From Pseudomonadota bacterium (lineage in GTDB: Bacteria > Desulfobacterota > Desulfovibrionia > Desulfovibrionales > Desulfomicrobiaceae), in assembly GCA_018902545.1 (NCBI GenBank), contig JAHIQM010000009.1, forward strand, positions 62,001 through 126,000: 64,000 nt of DNA, given 5' to 3'. Each line of letters begins with the position of its first letter. The first letter of the stretch is position 1. Below, in pieces: positions 7,518-18,276 of this stretch. The notes below the pieces were generated by a model. The model was given only the letters and a program-made list of their open reading frames with translations, was not told where the DNA came from and did no database searches. Position numbers and translations under genes: made by a program.

Positions 7518-10500
7518 ATGGAAGGCTTTCTCCTTCACGCATCCAACCGCCTGGAAAACCTGGCTGAACTGCTGTCTGAGGTTCTAAAAACACCGCTGGA
7601 CCCCATGGAACCGGAGACCATCCTGGTCCAGTCCGGTGGCATGCAGCGGTGGGTCTCCATGCAGCTCGCCCGCCGGCACGGGGTCTGCGCCAATACCCGC
7701 TTCCCCTTTCCCGTTGGCTTCGCCTATGAACTCTGCCGGAAACTGCGGGCCGACCTGCCGCGCGAATACTCGCTCAGCCAGGAGCGCATGCGGTGGCGCA
7801 TCGTGCATCTGCTGCGAGGTCTGCTGGATGAGCCGGAATTCGCGCCGCTCGCGCGTTACGTGCACGAGGATTCGGAGCTCAAGTCCGTGCAACTGGCCGA
7901 ACGCATAGCCTATCATTTCGACCAGTACCTCATCTTCCGCCCGGAGTGGGCCGCACGCTGGGAGAACCATGAACCGAGCGGGAATTTCCTCCTGCCCGGC
8001 CACGTCGCTTGCGAAGCCTGGCAAGCCAGACTTTGGCGGGAACTGATCCGGGACATGGGGGGGGAGCATCGCGCGGCGCTGCTGCAGCGGGCCATCGCCA
8101 GGCTGGAAAAGGGCGCTTCCCTGCCTGATCTGCCGTCGCGCGTCTGCGTCTTCGGCATACCGACCCTGCCGCCAGTCTATCTGGATCTTCTGAAAGCCCT
8201 GTCCAGGCACAGCCAAGTGCATGTCTTCCTGCTCAGCCCCTGCCGAAAATACTGGGGCGATCTTCTGACTCATCGGGAACGTCGGCGTGCCTACCGTGCC
8301 GGAGAAAACGCCTTTGAGGAACGACCCGAGGACGCAATGCCGCTGGCGGGTCTCGGTGCGGTAGGGAAAGACTTTCTGGAACTGCTGATGGAACGGGATG
8401 CGCTGGAAACGGGGCTGTACGAGGAACCAGGCGCCGATACCATGCTCGGACAACTCCAGGCCGACATTCTTGATCTGAATGTTCGCGACGAAAAAACGGA
8501 CTTCTCCGACACCTCCATCCAGGCCCACTGTTGCCACAGTCCCCTGCGCGAGATGGAGGTCTTGAAGGATCTGATCCTCGACCTCCTGGCCAAAGACACT
8601 TCCCTCTCGCCACAGGACATCCTGGTCATGAACCCGGACATCGAGGCTTACGCGCCGGTCATCCAGGCCGTGTTCGGGACCACCGGCGAGGAAGGCATCC
8701 CCTTCTCCATCTCCGACCGCAAACCCACCAGGGCCGCCGAAACCATCCGCCTCTTCCTGGAACTGCTAGAGTTCGGACAGCACCGCTTCGAGGCCTCGCG
8801 TGTCTGCGCTCTGCTCGAAGCCCCGCCAGTGCGGCAGCGACTGGGCCTGGATGCGTCCGATACGCAGCGAGTATTGGAATGGATGCGCGCATCCGGTGTG
8901 CGATGGGGGCTCAATCGGGATTTTCGCAGGAATGCGGGGCTGGGGGATTTCGACCAGAACACGTGGGAGAGCGGCCTGTCCCGCCTGTACCTCGGATACA
9001 TGACCGGCGCGGCGGACCCGCTGGGCGGCATCGCCCCACTGGCGCTGCGCGGCTCGACCGAGCAGGAGTTGCTGGGCCGCGTGACCGCCTGGATCGACGA
9101 ACTCGCCACCCTGTGGTCCCGGCTGCGTGACACTCGTTCGCCTGCGGATTGGCAGGGCTGTTTGCTGTGGATCCTGGATGCCTTCTTCCCCCAGGACCTC
9201 GCCCAGGCCGAGCACCTGCTGGCCATCCGCAGGACCGTGACCGAACTGACCAGCGACATGGGCGATTTCGAGGCCGACGCAAGGACCATGCTCTATCTCA
9301 TCCGCAAGCGCCTGGACGAGAGCGGCGGCGAGTCGGGCTTCCTGGCCTCGGGCCTGACCTTCTGCGGGCTGAAACCCATGCGCTCCATCCCCTTCCGGGT
9401 CATCTGCCTGACGGGCCTGACCAGCACGGCCTTTCCGCGCCAGGACACCCCCCCCGGCTTCGACCTCATGGCCGCCCGCCCCCGGCCCGGTGACCGCAGT
9501 CTGCGCGAGGACGACCGCTACCTGTTCCTGGAGAGCATCATTTCGGCCCGGGACAACCTCATTCTGACCTACCCCGGCCTGTCTCAATCCGACAACGCCG
9601 AGGCCCCGCCCTCGGTCCTGGTCTCGGAACTGCTCGATTTCCTGGACAGGGGCTGCACGGTGGATGGAAGAAAATCATCGGAGGTCCTTGTCTTCAGGCA
9701 CAAGCTGCAGGCCTTCCATCCGGACTATTTCAGCGCAGGATCGCGCCTTTTTTCCTACTCGGCCCAGAACCGCGATGCGGCGCAGGCGCTTTTTGCCGAG
9801 CACCAGTCCCGGCAATTCTTCCCCGAAGCCGGTGCCCCCGAAGATGCAGATGCAGAGCAGGAACTCGAGGTCGACATCGAAGAGCTGACGCGCTTCCTGG
9901 CTCATCCGTGCCGCCACCTGCTGCGCGCCCTGCGCATCGATCCGACCGGGGGTGAGGACGATTTCATGGACGAGGAACCCCTGGCCGCGCCCACGGGCCT
10001 CGAAGCCTACGGCCCCCTGCAGGACCTTCTGCGTAGGGCCCTGGACGAACCCGCCGCCCGCCTGGAAGAGCTTCTCGTAGCCTGGCAGCTCCTGCCTCCG
10101 GGCGAGGCCGGGACCGACGCGGGCCGGAAGATCTGCTGCCAGATCCGCCTCCTGGCCGAACAGTCACGGGCCGTCATCGGCGACGAAAAGGCCGCGCGCT
10201 TCGACCTGAAGCTGCAGTTGGGCAGGGTCACGCTTACAGGCCGCCTCGACCTCCACGGCGACCGCATTGTGACCTGCCGCCCCGCCAAGACCAAAAGCTC
10301 GGACATGCTCCGCCTGTGGGTCCGCCATCTGGCCGCCTCGGCCGCGGGCAATCCCGCCCGGTCCATACACATCGGCACCGATGATTGCTTCCCGGCACCC
10401 GAGGCCTCGGATGCACGGAACCTGCTCGAGGGGCTGCTTCGTCTGTATACACAAGGCATGCGCGCCCCGCTGCCCCTCTTCCCCCGAACTTCCCTCGCCT

Positions 10501-10712
10501 TCGCCGAAGCCCGCTTTACGGGCCGCAAGCCCAAGGAGCGTCCCGAAGCATTGATGCAGGCCATGCGCCAGTGGGAAGGCGGCTACATGGTCAATCCCGA
10601 ACGCGAGGACCCGCACCTGGCCTTCCTCTTCCGCGACGCCGAGCCGGACTGGGAGCGCTTCGCTGACCTAGCCGAGGAAATCTACGGCCCCATTCTGGGA
10701 GGTGCCGAGTAA
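7518..10712 (+). CDS. recC: Exodeoxyribonuclease V gamma subunit RecC
   Basis: A 1064-residue protein, near the usual size of RecC. The N-terminus FLLHASNRLENLAELL, GGMQRWVSMQLARRHG and FPFPVGFAYELCR match the inactivated helicase-like domain of RecC, which scans for Chi in the RecBCD complex. I chose ATG 7518, since the reading frame open further upstream overlaps the HD gene. The stop TAA shares its last A with the recB ATG. Confidence 0.93.
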   Translation: MEGFLLHASNRLENLAELLSEVLKTPLDPMEPETILVQSGGMQRWVSMQLARRHGVCANTRFPFPVGFAYELCRKLRADLPREYSLSQERMRWRIVHLLRGLLDEPEFAPLARYVHEDSELKSVQLAERIAYHFDQYLIFRPEWAARWENHEPSGNFLLPGHVACEAWQARLWRELIRDMGGEHRAALLQRAIARLEKGASLPDLPSRVCVFGIPTLPPVYLDLLKALSRHSQVHVFLLSPCRKYWGDLLTHRERRRAYRAGENAFEERPEDAMPLAGLGAVGKDFLELLMERDALETGLYEEPGADTMLGQLQADILDLNVRDEKTDFSDTSIQAHCCHSPLREMEVLKDLILDLLAKDTSLSPQDILVMNPDIEAYAPVIQAVFGTTGEEGIPFSISDRKPTRAAETIRLFLELLEFGQHRFEASRVCALLEAPPVRQRLGLDASDTQRVLEWMRASGVRWGLNRDFRRNAGLGDFDQNTWESGLSRLYLGYMTGAADPLGGIAPLALRGSTEQELLGRVTAWIDELATLWSRLRDTRSPADWQGCLLWILDAFFPQDLAQAEHLLAIRRTVTELTSDMGDFEADARTMLYLIRKRLDESGGESGFLASGLTFCGLKPMRSIPFRVICLTGLTSTAFPRQDTPPGFDLMAARPRPGDRSLREDDRYLFLESIISARDNLILTYPGLSQSDNAEAPPSVLVSELLDFLDRGCTVDGRKSSEVLVFRHKLQAFHPDYFSAGSRLFSYSAQNRDAAQALFAEHQSRQFFPEAGAPEDADAEQELEVDIEELTRFLAHPCRHLLRALRIDPTGGEDDFMDEEPLAAPTGLEAYGPLQDLLRRALDEPAARLEELLVAWQLLPPGEAGTDAGRKICCQIRLLAEQSRAVIGDEKAARFDLKLQLGRVTLTGRLDLHGDRIVTCRPAKTKSSDMLRLWVRHLAASAAGNPARSIHIGTDDCFPAPEASDARNLLEGLLRLYTQGMRAPLPLFPRTSLAFAEARFTGRKPKERPEALMQAMRQWEGGYMVNPEREDPHLAFLFRDAEPDWERFADLAEEIYGPILGGAE

Positions 10713-13700
10713 TGCAGCCCATGGACCTCTGCACCGCTCCCCTGGACGGCACGACCCTCATCGAGGCCAGCGCCGGCACCGGCAAGACCTACACCCTGAC
10801 CGGCCTCTTCGTGCGCCTGCTGCTGGAGAAGAACCTGACCGTGGACCAGATCCTGGTGGTGACCTTCACGGACGCGGCCACCGAGGAACTGCGCGGGCGC
10901 ATCCGCAAACGGCTGTCCGACGTGGCCGGGGTGCTGACTGGCGAAATGGAGGCCGACGAGAAACTGGAAGAGGATCTCCTGGCACGCTTTGGCGGCACGG
11001 ACGCCGCCCGCCGCCTGGAACTCGCCCTGCGCAACTTCGACCTGGCCCAAATCTTCACCATCCACGGCTTCTGCCAGCGCATGTTGGGACGCAACGGATT
11101 CGAGTGCTCGGCCCTCTTCGACACGCAGCTTGAGCCGGACCTCTCGGACCTGCGCCGCCAGGTCTGCGTGGATTTCTGGCGCAGTCACATCCTGCCCCTT
11201 GGCGGCCTGACCGGCACGGAAGTGCGCAAGCATCTAACCCCTGACCATCTCACGGAAATGTCCGGCCTGCCCTTCCTGGCCCAGCGCATCCGCATCGAGC
11301 CATGCAGCCCCGCGCCGGACCCCGCGCCCTTGGACCGGGCGGTGCGGGGGGCCTGCGAAAGGCTCAAGGTGTCCTGGTCAATCATGGAACCTGAAGTCCG
11401 AACGCTCCTGCTGGCGCGAACAGACAACTTCAACGCACGCCAGTTCTCGCCGCAGAAGCTGGATCAGCGTCTGAAAGCAGCGCGCGATTTCCTGAACGAC
11501 CCGAGGCTCGATGCCAAGGAGCAGCTCAAGGCCCTCGGCGAACTGACCTCGACCTACGTGAGGGGCATGACCAAGAAGGCCTTCACCGCCCCGGAGCACC
11601 GACTGTTCGACGAGATCCAGGATATCCTGGACCATGTTGAGGCCTTGCGGCACCTGCTGGGACCCTTCGTGGTCCATCTGCGCCATGCGTTCCTCTCGGA
11701 CGTGACGAGGTGCCTGGACGACCTCAAGCGGCGTCGCAACGTGCTGGGTTTCGACGACCTGCTGCGGAACATGCACGCCGCCCTGGCCAGCCCCGAGCTG
11801 GTCGCTGCGGCGCGGATCCAGTACCGAGCGGCCCTCATCGACGAATTCCAGGACACCGACGGCCTGCAGTACGACATATTCCGCACCCTCTTCGCCACCG
11901 GCGACGGGGAGAACTGCCTGTTCCTCATCGGCGACCCCAAGCAGGCCATCTACTCCTTCCGGGGCGCGGATCTGCACACTTACCTTACCGCGGCCGACAG
12001 CTGCGAACGCGGCATGACGCTGGGCGTCAACTACCGCTCCACGCCCGAGCTGATCGAGGCCGTGAACCGCCTGTTTTTCAGACCTGACAACCCAAGCCCC
12101 TTCCTGGACCCGAAAATCGGCTATCAGCCGGTCAGCGCCCCGGCCGAAGAGCGAGATCGCTTCCGCGAAGACGGGCAAACACTCGCACCCATGGTCGTCT
12201 GGCAGGTTAAAAGCGAGGACAAGCCCCTGGCCAAGGGGGCCCTTGCGCCACGCATCTGCCGGGCCGTGGCCGCTGAGATCAGCCGCCTGCTGCGGGGAGC
12301 GGCCGAGGGGCGCATCCGCATCGGCGACGCACCGCTCCTGTCCGGGGACATTGCCGTCCTGGTCGAGACCCACGCCCAGGGCGAGGCCGTGCATAAAGCC
12401 CTCGGCGCACTGGGCATCCCGAGCGTCGTGACCCACACCTCATCGGTCTTCGCCAGCCCCGAGGCGGTGGATCTCCTTATCGTTCTGCGCGGCATGGCCG
12501 AATGCCAGCGCCCGGCGGCCCTGCGCACGGCCCTGGCCGCGCCGATGATCGGCCTGACGGCCCTGGATCTCGCGCTCCTCGATGAGGACGGAGCAAAACT
12601 CGAGGCGTGGTTCGAGCGCTTCCTCGACTGTCAGGAGCTGTGGGATCGCCGGGGCGTCATGGCCGCTGCGCGCCGCCTCTTCGCCGACCTGGGCGTGCGC
12701 AAGCGCCTTGTCTCCCTGCCGGACGGCGAACGGCGCATGACCAACGTCCTGCACTGCCTGGAGCTGCTCCACAGCCGGGAACGCGAGTCGGGCGCGTCCA
12801 TGCACGCGCTGCTGACCTGGTTCGCCCGTCGACTCGGCACCGAAGGCTCCGAGGAGTCTCAGCTGCGATTGGACACGGACCGCGACGCGGTCCAGATAGT
12901 GACCATTCACAAGAGCAAGGGGCTCCAATACCCGGTGGTCTTCTGTCCCTTCATCTTCGGTCGGGCCAGATGCCCCGAGGACCGGGCCCTGGTCCACGAA
13001 GACGGATTACTCCTCGACCTGAGCACGGAGGAGCTGCCCCGGCGGGTACGCCAGGCCATAGCCGAGGCACAGGCCGAGCGCGTGCGCCTGCTGTACGTGG
13101 CCCTGACCCGCGCCAAATGCCGCTGCTACGCGATCTGGGGACGCATCAACGAGGCCGAGACCTCCGGCGCGGCATGGCTCTTCCATGGGCATCGCGCTGA
13201 CGAAAACAGCGCCCTGAGCTGGGATGCCGTCGATGAAGACATAGTCTACGCGGACCTGCTCGAATTGGCCAACGCCGACATCGAGGTCACGGAACTGCCC
13301 GACGCCGAACCTAAGAAGGGACCGCCGCAGTTCACCCATGCCCCTGACCTGCAATGCCGCAACTGGGATCGTGTTCTGGGCTCCGGCTTCGGGCTGGCGA
13401 GCTTCACCGGCCTGACCCGCGGCATGGAGCACGGGGCGAGGCCAGGCCTGGACGAGATAGATGCGTCCGGCCAGGCCGCGGACGAGTGGTCCATGGCGAA
13501 TTTTCCGCGTGGCGCGGCCGCCGGCTCGTGCCTGCACAGGATTTTCGAGCGCATCGATTTCGCGGATGAGAGCAGCATCCCCGCCGCCGTGACCGAGGCG
13601 CTGGCCGCGTACGGCTTCGACCCGGACTGGCATCAAACTGTCCATGAGATGGTCAAACGGGTCCTGCACGCAGATCTGGGAGAAGGGCTGCAGCTGAGAG

Positions 13701-14218
13701 GCATCGAACAGAAAAACAAGCTGGTCGAGATGGAGTTCCTCTTCCCACTGCGCCTCGTGACCCGCGAAACCTTGGCCGCCGTGTACCGGGATGCGGCCGT
13801 GCTTCTGCCGCCGGACCTGCCGGAACGCATGGGTAGCCTGCGCTTCGAGCCGCGCCGTGGCTTCATGACCGGGTTCATGGACCTGGTCGTGCGCAGCGGT
13901 AAAAAATATTACCTCCTCGACTGGAAATCAAACTGGCTCGGCCCCACCCCGGGCCACTACACCCCTGATGCTCTGCACACGGCCATGGCCGGCAGTCACT
14001 ACTTCCTGCAGTACCACATCTACTGCCTGGCCCTGAAGCGCCATCTGGCCCTGCGCAAGCCCGGATTCGACTACGCGGAGCACTTCGGCGGCGTGCGCTA
14101 CGTCTTCCTCCGCGGCGTGGAGCCAGAACGACCGGGCCTAGGGGTGCATGTAGACTGCCCCGACGCGCGATTTCTCGACGCGCTGGACAAGGCCCTCATC
14201 GACCCGGAGAAACGCTGA
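10712..14218 (+). CDS. recB: Exodeoxyribonuclease V beta subunit RecB (helicase-nuclease)
   Basis: A 1168-residue UvrD-type helicase with Walker A ASAGTGKT (Lys25), helicase motifs [42 protein letters not shown] and [10 protein letters not shown], and a C-terminal RecB nuclease domain with GFMDLVV and LLDWKSN. Asp1057, Asp1070 and Lys1072 have the spacing of the E. coli nuclease triad, so the nuclease looks intact. Overlapping starts and stops link it to recC and recD. Confidence 0.96.
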   Translation: MQPMDLCTAPLDGTTLIEASAGTGKTYTLTGLFVRLLLEKNLTVDQILVVTFTDAATEELRGRIRKRLSDVAGVLTGEMEADEKLEEDLLARFGGTDAARRLELALRNFDLAQIFTIHGFCQRMLGRNGFECSALFDTQLEPDLSDLRRQVCVDFWRSHILPLGGLTGTEVRKHLTPDHLTEMSGLPFLAQRIRIEPCSPAPDPAPLDRAVRGACERLKVSWSIMEPEVRTLLLARTDNFNARQFSPQKLDQRLKAARDFLNDPRLDAKEQLKALGELTSTYVRGMTKKAFTAPEHRLFDEIQDILDHVEALRHLLGPFVVHLRHAFLSDVTRCLDDLKRRRNVLGFDDLLRNMHAALASPELVAAARIQYRAALIDEFQDTDGLQYDIFRTLFATGDGENCLFLIGDPKQAIYSFRGADLHTYLTAADSCERGMTLGVNYRSTPELIEAVNRLFFRPDNPSPFLDPKIGYQPVSAPAEERDRFREDGQTLAPMVVWQVKSEDKPLAKGALAPRICRAVAAEISRLLRGAAEGRIRIGDAPLLSGDIAVLVETHAQGEAVHKALGALGIPSVVTHTSSVFASPEAVDLLIVLRGMAECQRPAALRTALAAPMIGLTALDLALLDEDGAKLEAWFERFLDCQELWDRRGVMAAARRLFADLGVRKRLVSLPDGERRMTNVLHCLELLHSRERESGASMHALLTWFARRLGTEGSEESQLRLDTDRDAVQIVTIHKSKGLQYPVVFCPFIFGRARCPEDRALVHEDGLLLDLSTEELPRRVRQAIAEAQAERVRLLYVALTRAKCRCYAIWGRINEAETSGAAWLFHGHRADENSALSWDAVDEDIVYADLLELANADIEVTELPDAEPKKGPPQFTHAPDLQCRNWDRVLGSGFGLASFTGLTRGMEHGARPGLDEIDASGQAADEWSMANFPRGAAAGSCLHRIFERIDFADESSIPAAVTEALAAYGFDPDWHQTVHEMVKRVLHADLGEGLQLRGIEQKNKLVEMEFLFPLRLVTRETLAAVYRDAAVLLPPDLPERMGSLRFEPRRGFMTGFMDLVVRSGKKYYLLDWKSNWLGPTPGHYTPDALHTAMAGSHYFLQYHIYCLALKRHLALRKPGFDYAEHFGGVRYVFLRGVEPERPGLGVHVDCPDARFLDALDKALIDPEKR

Positions 14219-15984
14219 TGTTCGCCAGCCCCGCCATCCTGCCCCGCCTTGCGGCCAGCACCCTCTTTTCCGAGGCCGACCTGTACCAGGCCCGCTTCGC
14301 CGCCTCCCTGGCCCGCGAAGGACACGCCGACCTGGTAGCAGGCCTGACTGCCCTCGTCTCCCTGGCTGTGCGCGAGGGGCACGTCTGCCTGCACCTAGGC
14401 GACGAGGGCGTCCGCGAACGACTGGCCGCCCTGGGCCTGGACGGGACGCACGCCTGCCTGCTGACGGGCGTTGTCGGCGCGCCGGGTTCCGGGCTGCCGC
14501 TCATCCTGGACTGCGAACGCCTGTATTTTTCACGCTTCTTCTACGACGAAGAGACTCTGGCCCACGCCTTCCTGCGCCTGGCTGACACGCCGCCCCGGGA
14601 CATCCCGGCAGACCTGCTGCCCGACATTTTCAAGGCCGAGGGCAGCGAAATCGACTGGCAGGACGTGGCCTGCTTCGCGGCCCTGCGCAGCCGCCTCTGC
14701 GTCATCTCGGGCGGCCCCGGCACGGGCAAGACCACGACAGTTGCCCGGATTCTAACCCTGGCGGCCAGGATGCACTCCGGCACGAATTTCCGCATCCGAC
14801 TGGCCGCGCCCACGGGCAAGGCGGCCTCGCGCATGACCGAGGCCCTGGCCACGGCCTTCCCCGGCGGGAGCCTCCCGCCGGAACTGGCTGCCAGCATGAG
14901 CCACGGGGCGCAAACGGTGCACCGGCTGCTCGGCTGGAGCGGCGGCGGTTTTCGCTACAATCAAGGCAATCGACTGGCCCTTGACATGCTTGTGGTGGAC
15001 GAAGCGTCCATGCTGGACCTGGAATTGACAGCGCGACTCATGGAAGCCTTGCCGGAACACGCCCGCCTTGTGCTCCTTGGGGATCGCAACCAGCTCGCCT
15101 CGGTGGAAGCAGGGGCCGTCCTGGCCAATTTGTGCCGGGAGGATGTGGTCAACGTTTTCTCGGAACGGTTCGCCGCTGAAGTCGCCGAAACCTGCGCCGT
15201 CAAGTTGCCTGTGACGCAGCATCCCGCCCCGCTGGCGGATCATGTGGTGGAGCTCAGGAAAAGCTACCGCTTCGGGCCAGACAGCGGCATCGCGGCCTTA
15301 AGCGCGCTCATCCGGGACGGCAAAGCACATGAGGCCGCGGCATTGCTGGAAGAAAGACATGAGGATCTGGAAATGAAGCCCTGCGCAGGGCCAAAGGCCC
15401 TGGCGGAAACGCTGGCACCTCTGCTGCGCGAGGCGTTCGGGGAACTTGGCAGGACAACCGGGCCCGCGCAGGCTTTCGAGATTTTCGCGGCCCTGCGCCT
15501 GCTCTCACCGATCCGCAAAGGGCCGCGCGGGACCGAAACTCTCAATCATCTGGCAGGGCAAACCCTGACGGGCCAGACCGGTGAAGCTTGGTACCCGGGC
15601 CGTCCGGTCATGATTCTCGAAAACGACTACACGCTGGGACTGTTTAACGGGGATGTCGGCATTGCCCTGCCCGCGGACGGGACCCTGCGTGTCTTCTTTC
15701 CCGGCGCGGAAGGCTTCGCCTCCCTCTCCCCGGCCCGCCTGCCCCGCCACGAAACCTGCTACGCCATGACCGTGCACAAGAGCCAGGGCTCGGAATTCGA
15801 ACACACCGTACTGGTCCTGCCGGAAGAACCCTGTCCGCTCCTGGGCCGGGAACTCTTGTACACGGCGCTGACCCGGGCCAGGGAGCGCTTCACGCTGATC
15901 GGAACGCCTCAGCAAATCAACGTTGCGGTGGAAAATCCGGCGCGACGCGATTCGGGACTGGGTGAGATGGTGGCGGGCATATAA
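14218..15984 (+). CDS. recD: Exodeoxyribonuclease V alpha subunit RecD
   Basis: A 588-residue superfamily 1B helicase with Walker A GGPGTGKTTT (about residue 165), DEASMLDLEL and the C-terminal AMTVHKSQGSEF and LLYTALTRARE motifs. It completes RecBCD, which processes double-strand breaks and degrades foreign linear DNA. Its ATG overlaps the recB stop. No Chi-like analysis was possible. Confidence 0.96.
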   Translation: MFASPAILPRLAASTLFSEADLYQARFAASLAREGHADLVAGLTALVSLAVREGHVCLHLGDEGVRERLAALGLDGTHACLLTGVVGAPGSGLPLILDCERLYFSRFFYDEETLAHAFLRLADTPPRDIPADLLPDIFKAEGSEIDWQDVACFAALRSRLCVISGGPGTGKTTTVARILTLAARMHSGTNFRIRLAAPTGKAASRMTEALATAFPGGSLPPELAASMSHGAQTVHRLLGWSGGGFRYNQGNRLALDMLVVDEASMLDLELTARLMEALPEHARLVLLGDRNQLASVEAGAVLANLCREDVVNVFSERFAAEVAETCAVKLPVTQHPAPLADHVVELRKSYRFGPDSGIAALSALIRDGKAHEAAALLEERHEDLEMKPCAGPKALAETLAPLLREAFGELGRTTGPAQAFEIFAALRLLSPIRKGPRGTETLNHLAGQTLTGQTGEAWYPGRPVMILENDYTLGLFNGDVGIALPADGTLRVFFPGAEGFASLSPARLPRHETCYAMTVHKSQGSEFEHTVLVLPEEPCPLLGRELLYTALTRARERFTLIGTPQQINVAVENPARRDSGLGEMVAGI

Positions 15985-16032
15985 AACCATTCAGCCCTCT
16001 GGCTAAAATAATGCGTGGGGCAAATGAACGTG

Positions 16033-16061
16033 TTGACTTCCCGAACAATTAGCAAAACAAT
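16033..16061 (+). promoter_or_regulatory. Candidate sigma-70 promoter of the nonulosonate operon
   Basis: TTGACT and AACAAT with a 17-nt spacer, about 75 nt before the legB start. This is the only plausible promoter in the 152-nt gap after recD; the gap also marks a change to lower GC. Confidence 0.45.
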
Positions 16062-16136
16062 GTACCCAACAAAATTGGGCACGCGGCCATTCAGTTCCTT
16101 TTGCCGCACGTAAACTTCTTTTTTAAGTGAATTACC

Positions 16137-17117
16137 ATGAACACCATTCTTGTCACCGGCGCCGACGGCTTCATCGGCTCTCACCTTGTGGAGCTACTTG
16201 TCCATGAAGGCTATCAGGTCAAAGCCTTATCGCAATACAACTCCTTCAATTACTGGGGCTGGCTTGAAGATGTCACATGTCGAAACGACATCGAAGTGTT
16301 GAGCGGAGATGTCCGCGATCCCCACTTCTGCAAAAAAATAACCCAGGGCGTCGACACGGTTTTTCACCTGGCAGCGCTGATCGCCATCCCCTATTCCTAT
16401 GTAGCTCCAGACAGCTACGTCGACACCAACATCAAAGGAACTCTCAATATTTGCCAGGCCGCGCGGGAAAACAACGTCAGCAGGGTGGTGCACACGTCGA
16501 CCAGCGAAGTTTACGGCACCGCCCAGTATGTGCCCATCGACGAAAGTCATCCATTGCAGGCCCAGTCCCCCTACAGCGCGACCAAAATTGCAGCGGACGC
16601 CATGGCCATGAGTTTTTTCAACGCGTTCAACCTCCCCGTGACCATTGCGCGACCGTTCAACACCTATGGGCCCAGACAGTCGGCTCGAGCCGTCATTCCC
16701 ACTATCATCACCCAGATCGCGGGCGGTGTCCGACAGATCAAGCTGGGCGATGTGACCCCAACGCGCGACTTCAATTTCGTTACAGATACATGCCAGGGTT
16801 TCCTTGCGCTGGCCCGCAGCGACAAAGCCATCGGACAGACCGTTAACATCGGCTCCGGCACTGAGGTTTCCATCGAAGACACCCTCAATCTGATCAAAGA
16901 ATTGATGCAGAGCGACGTAAAGTTCATCACGGACGGTGAGCGCGTCCGGCCGGAAAAATCCGAGGTTTTCCGTCTTTGCTGCGACAATACCCTAATCAGG
17001 GAACTGACCGGCTTCGAGCCCCGTCATTCCCTGCGCGAAGGGCTGCAGGAAACCATAAACTGGTTCAAGCAGCCTGAAAACCTGGCGAAATACAAGGCGA
17101 CCATCTACAATGTCTGA
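16137..17117 (+). CDS. legB: NDP-sugar 4,6-dehydratase, LegB type
   Basis: A 326-residue extended SDR with Rossmann motif TGADGFIGSHL and catalytic Tyr146/Lys150 in SPYSATK. Given the neighbouring legC, legG, legI, ptmE and legF genes it is read as the GDP-N-acetylglucosamine 4,6-dehydratase that opens the legionaminic acid pathway; the nucleotide preference is inferred from the presence of ptmE. It overlaps legC by 8 nt. Confidence 0.85.
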   Translation: MNTILVTGADGFIGSHLVELLVHEGYQVKALSQYNSFNYWGWLEDVTCRNDIEVLSGDVRDPHFCKKITQGVDTVFHLAALIAIPYSYVAPDSYVDTNIKGTLNICQAARENNVSRVVHTSTSEVYGTAQYVPIDESHPLQAQSPYSATKIAADAMAMSFFNAFNLPVTIARPFNTYGPRQSARAVIPTIITQIAGGVRQIKLGDVTPTRDFNFVTDTCQGFLALARSDKAIGQTVNIGSGTEVSIEDTLNLIKELMQSDVKFITDGERVRPEKSEVFRLCCDNTLIRELTGFEPRHSLREGLQETINWFKQPENLAKYKATIYNV

Positions 17118-18276
17118 GAGCCTGGCCTTCCGCGGACTGATCAATTTCATCCGCGATCAGTACCGGTCCAAGGACTACATCCCCTTGCACGCGCCCAGTT
17201 TTCACGGCCGTGAAAAAGAGTACGTCAACGAGACCATCGAATCGACCTTCGTCTCCAGTGTCGGGGCTTTCGTGAACCGGTTCGAAGACGACATCGCCGC
17301 ATACACAAAAAGCCCCAAAGCCGTGGCCACTGTCAACGGCACGGCTGCGCTGCACACCGCCCTGCTTCTGGCCGGGGTCCGGGCAGGCGATCTTGTCATC
17401 ACGCAGGCCTTGACTTTTGTCGCGACCTGCAACGCCATCGCCTACTGCGGGGCGCAACCGGTCTTCGTGGATGTGGATCGGCGCACTTTAGGGCTCTCTC
17501 CAGCGGCCATGGAAGACTGGCTGGACAAGAATGCCACAGTCGACAACGACGGCGTCTGCAGAACAAAGTGTGGGGAGCGCGTCATAAGGGCCTGCGTACC
17601 CATGCACACCTTTGGCCACCCCTGCGATCTTGACGGATTGAACGAGATCTGCACGCAATGGGGGCTTTCACTGGTGGAGGACGCCGCTGAGTCGCTGGGC
17701 AGCTTGTATCACGAGCGTCATACCGGCACCTTTGGCCTGTTTGGAACATTGAGTTTCAACGGCAATAAAATCATCACCACGGGCGGAGGCGGGATGATTC
17801 TGACCGGGACAGAGATGGGAGCCAGAGCAAAACATCTGACCACGACAGCCAAGCAGCCCCATCCCGTTGCGTTCGTTCACGACGAGGTCGGTTACAACTA
17901 TCGTCTGCCCAACATCAATGCCGCGCTTGGCTGCGCCCAGCTCGAACAGCTCGAACAGCTCGTTAGCGCCAAGCGGTCATTGGCGGCCAAGTACACAGAA
18001 TTTCTGCGCAACAGCGACCTGACCTTCGTTGCCGAACCTGTGGGCTGCAGATCGAATTTCTGGCTCAACGCGGTAATCTGCGGAGATGAAAGTCAGCGAG
18101 ATTCGCTGCTTCGCGCCACCGCCGCGGCCGGAGTGATGACGCGGCCCGTCTGGCAACCGATGCACCTGTTGCCAATGTTCAAGGAATGTCCTCGCGACGA
18201 CCTGACCATGACACAATGGCTCGCGGCCAGAATTGTCAACCTCCCGAGCAGCGCACCCCTGGATCAAAAACCATGA
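17110..18276 (+). CDS. legC: PLP-dependent aminotransferase, LegC family
   Basis: A 388-residue DegT/DnrJ/EryC1-type aminotransferase. Lys220 in SFNGNKIITTGGGG is the PLP Schiff-base lysine; VNGTAALHTAL and VEDAAESLGS are further cofactor motifs. It would aminate C4 of the 4-keto sugar made by LegB. Coupled by overlaps on both sides. Confidence 0.88.
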   Translation: MSESLAFRGLINFIRDQYRSKDYIPLHAPSFHGREKEYVNETIESTFVSSVGAFVNRFEDDIAAYTKSPKAVATVNGTAALHTALLLAGVRAGDLVITQALTFVATCNAIAYCGAQPVFVDVDRRTLGLSPAAMEDWLDKNATVDNDGVCRTKCGERVIRACVPMHTFGHPCDLDGLNEICTQWGLSLVEDAAESLGSLYHERHTGTFGLFGTLSFNGNKIITTGGGGMILTGTEMGARAKHLTTTAKQPHPVAFVHDEVGYNYRLPNINAALGCAQLEQLEQLVSAKRSLAAKYTEFLRNSDLTFVAEPVGCRSNFWLNAVICGDESQRDSLLRATAAAGVMTRPVWQPMHLLPMFKECPRDDLTMTQWLAARIVNLPSSAPLDQKP

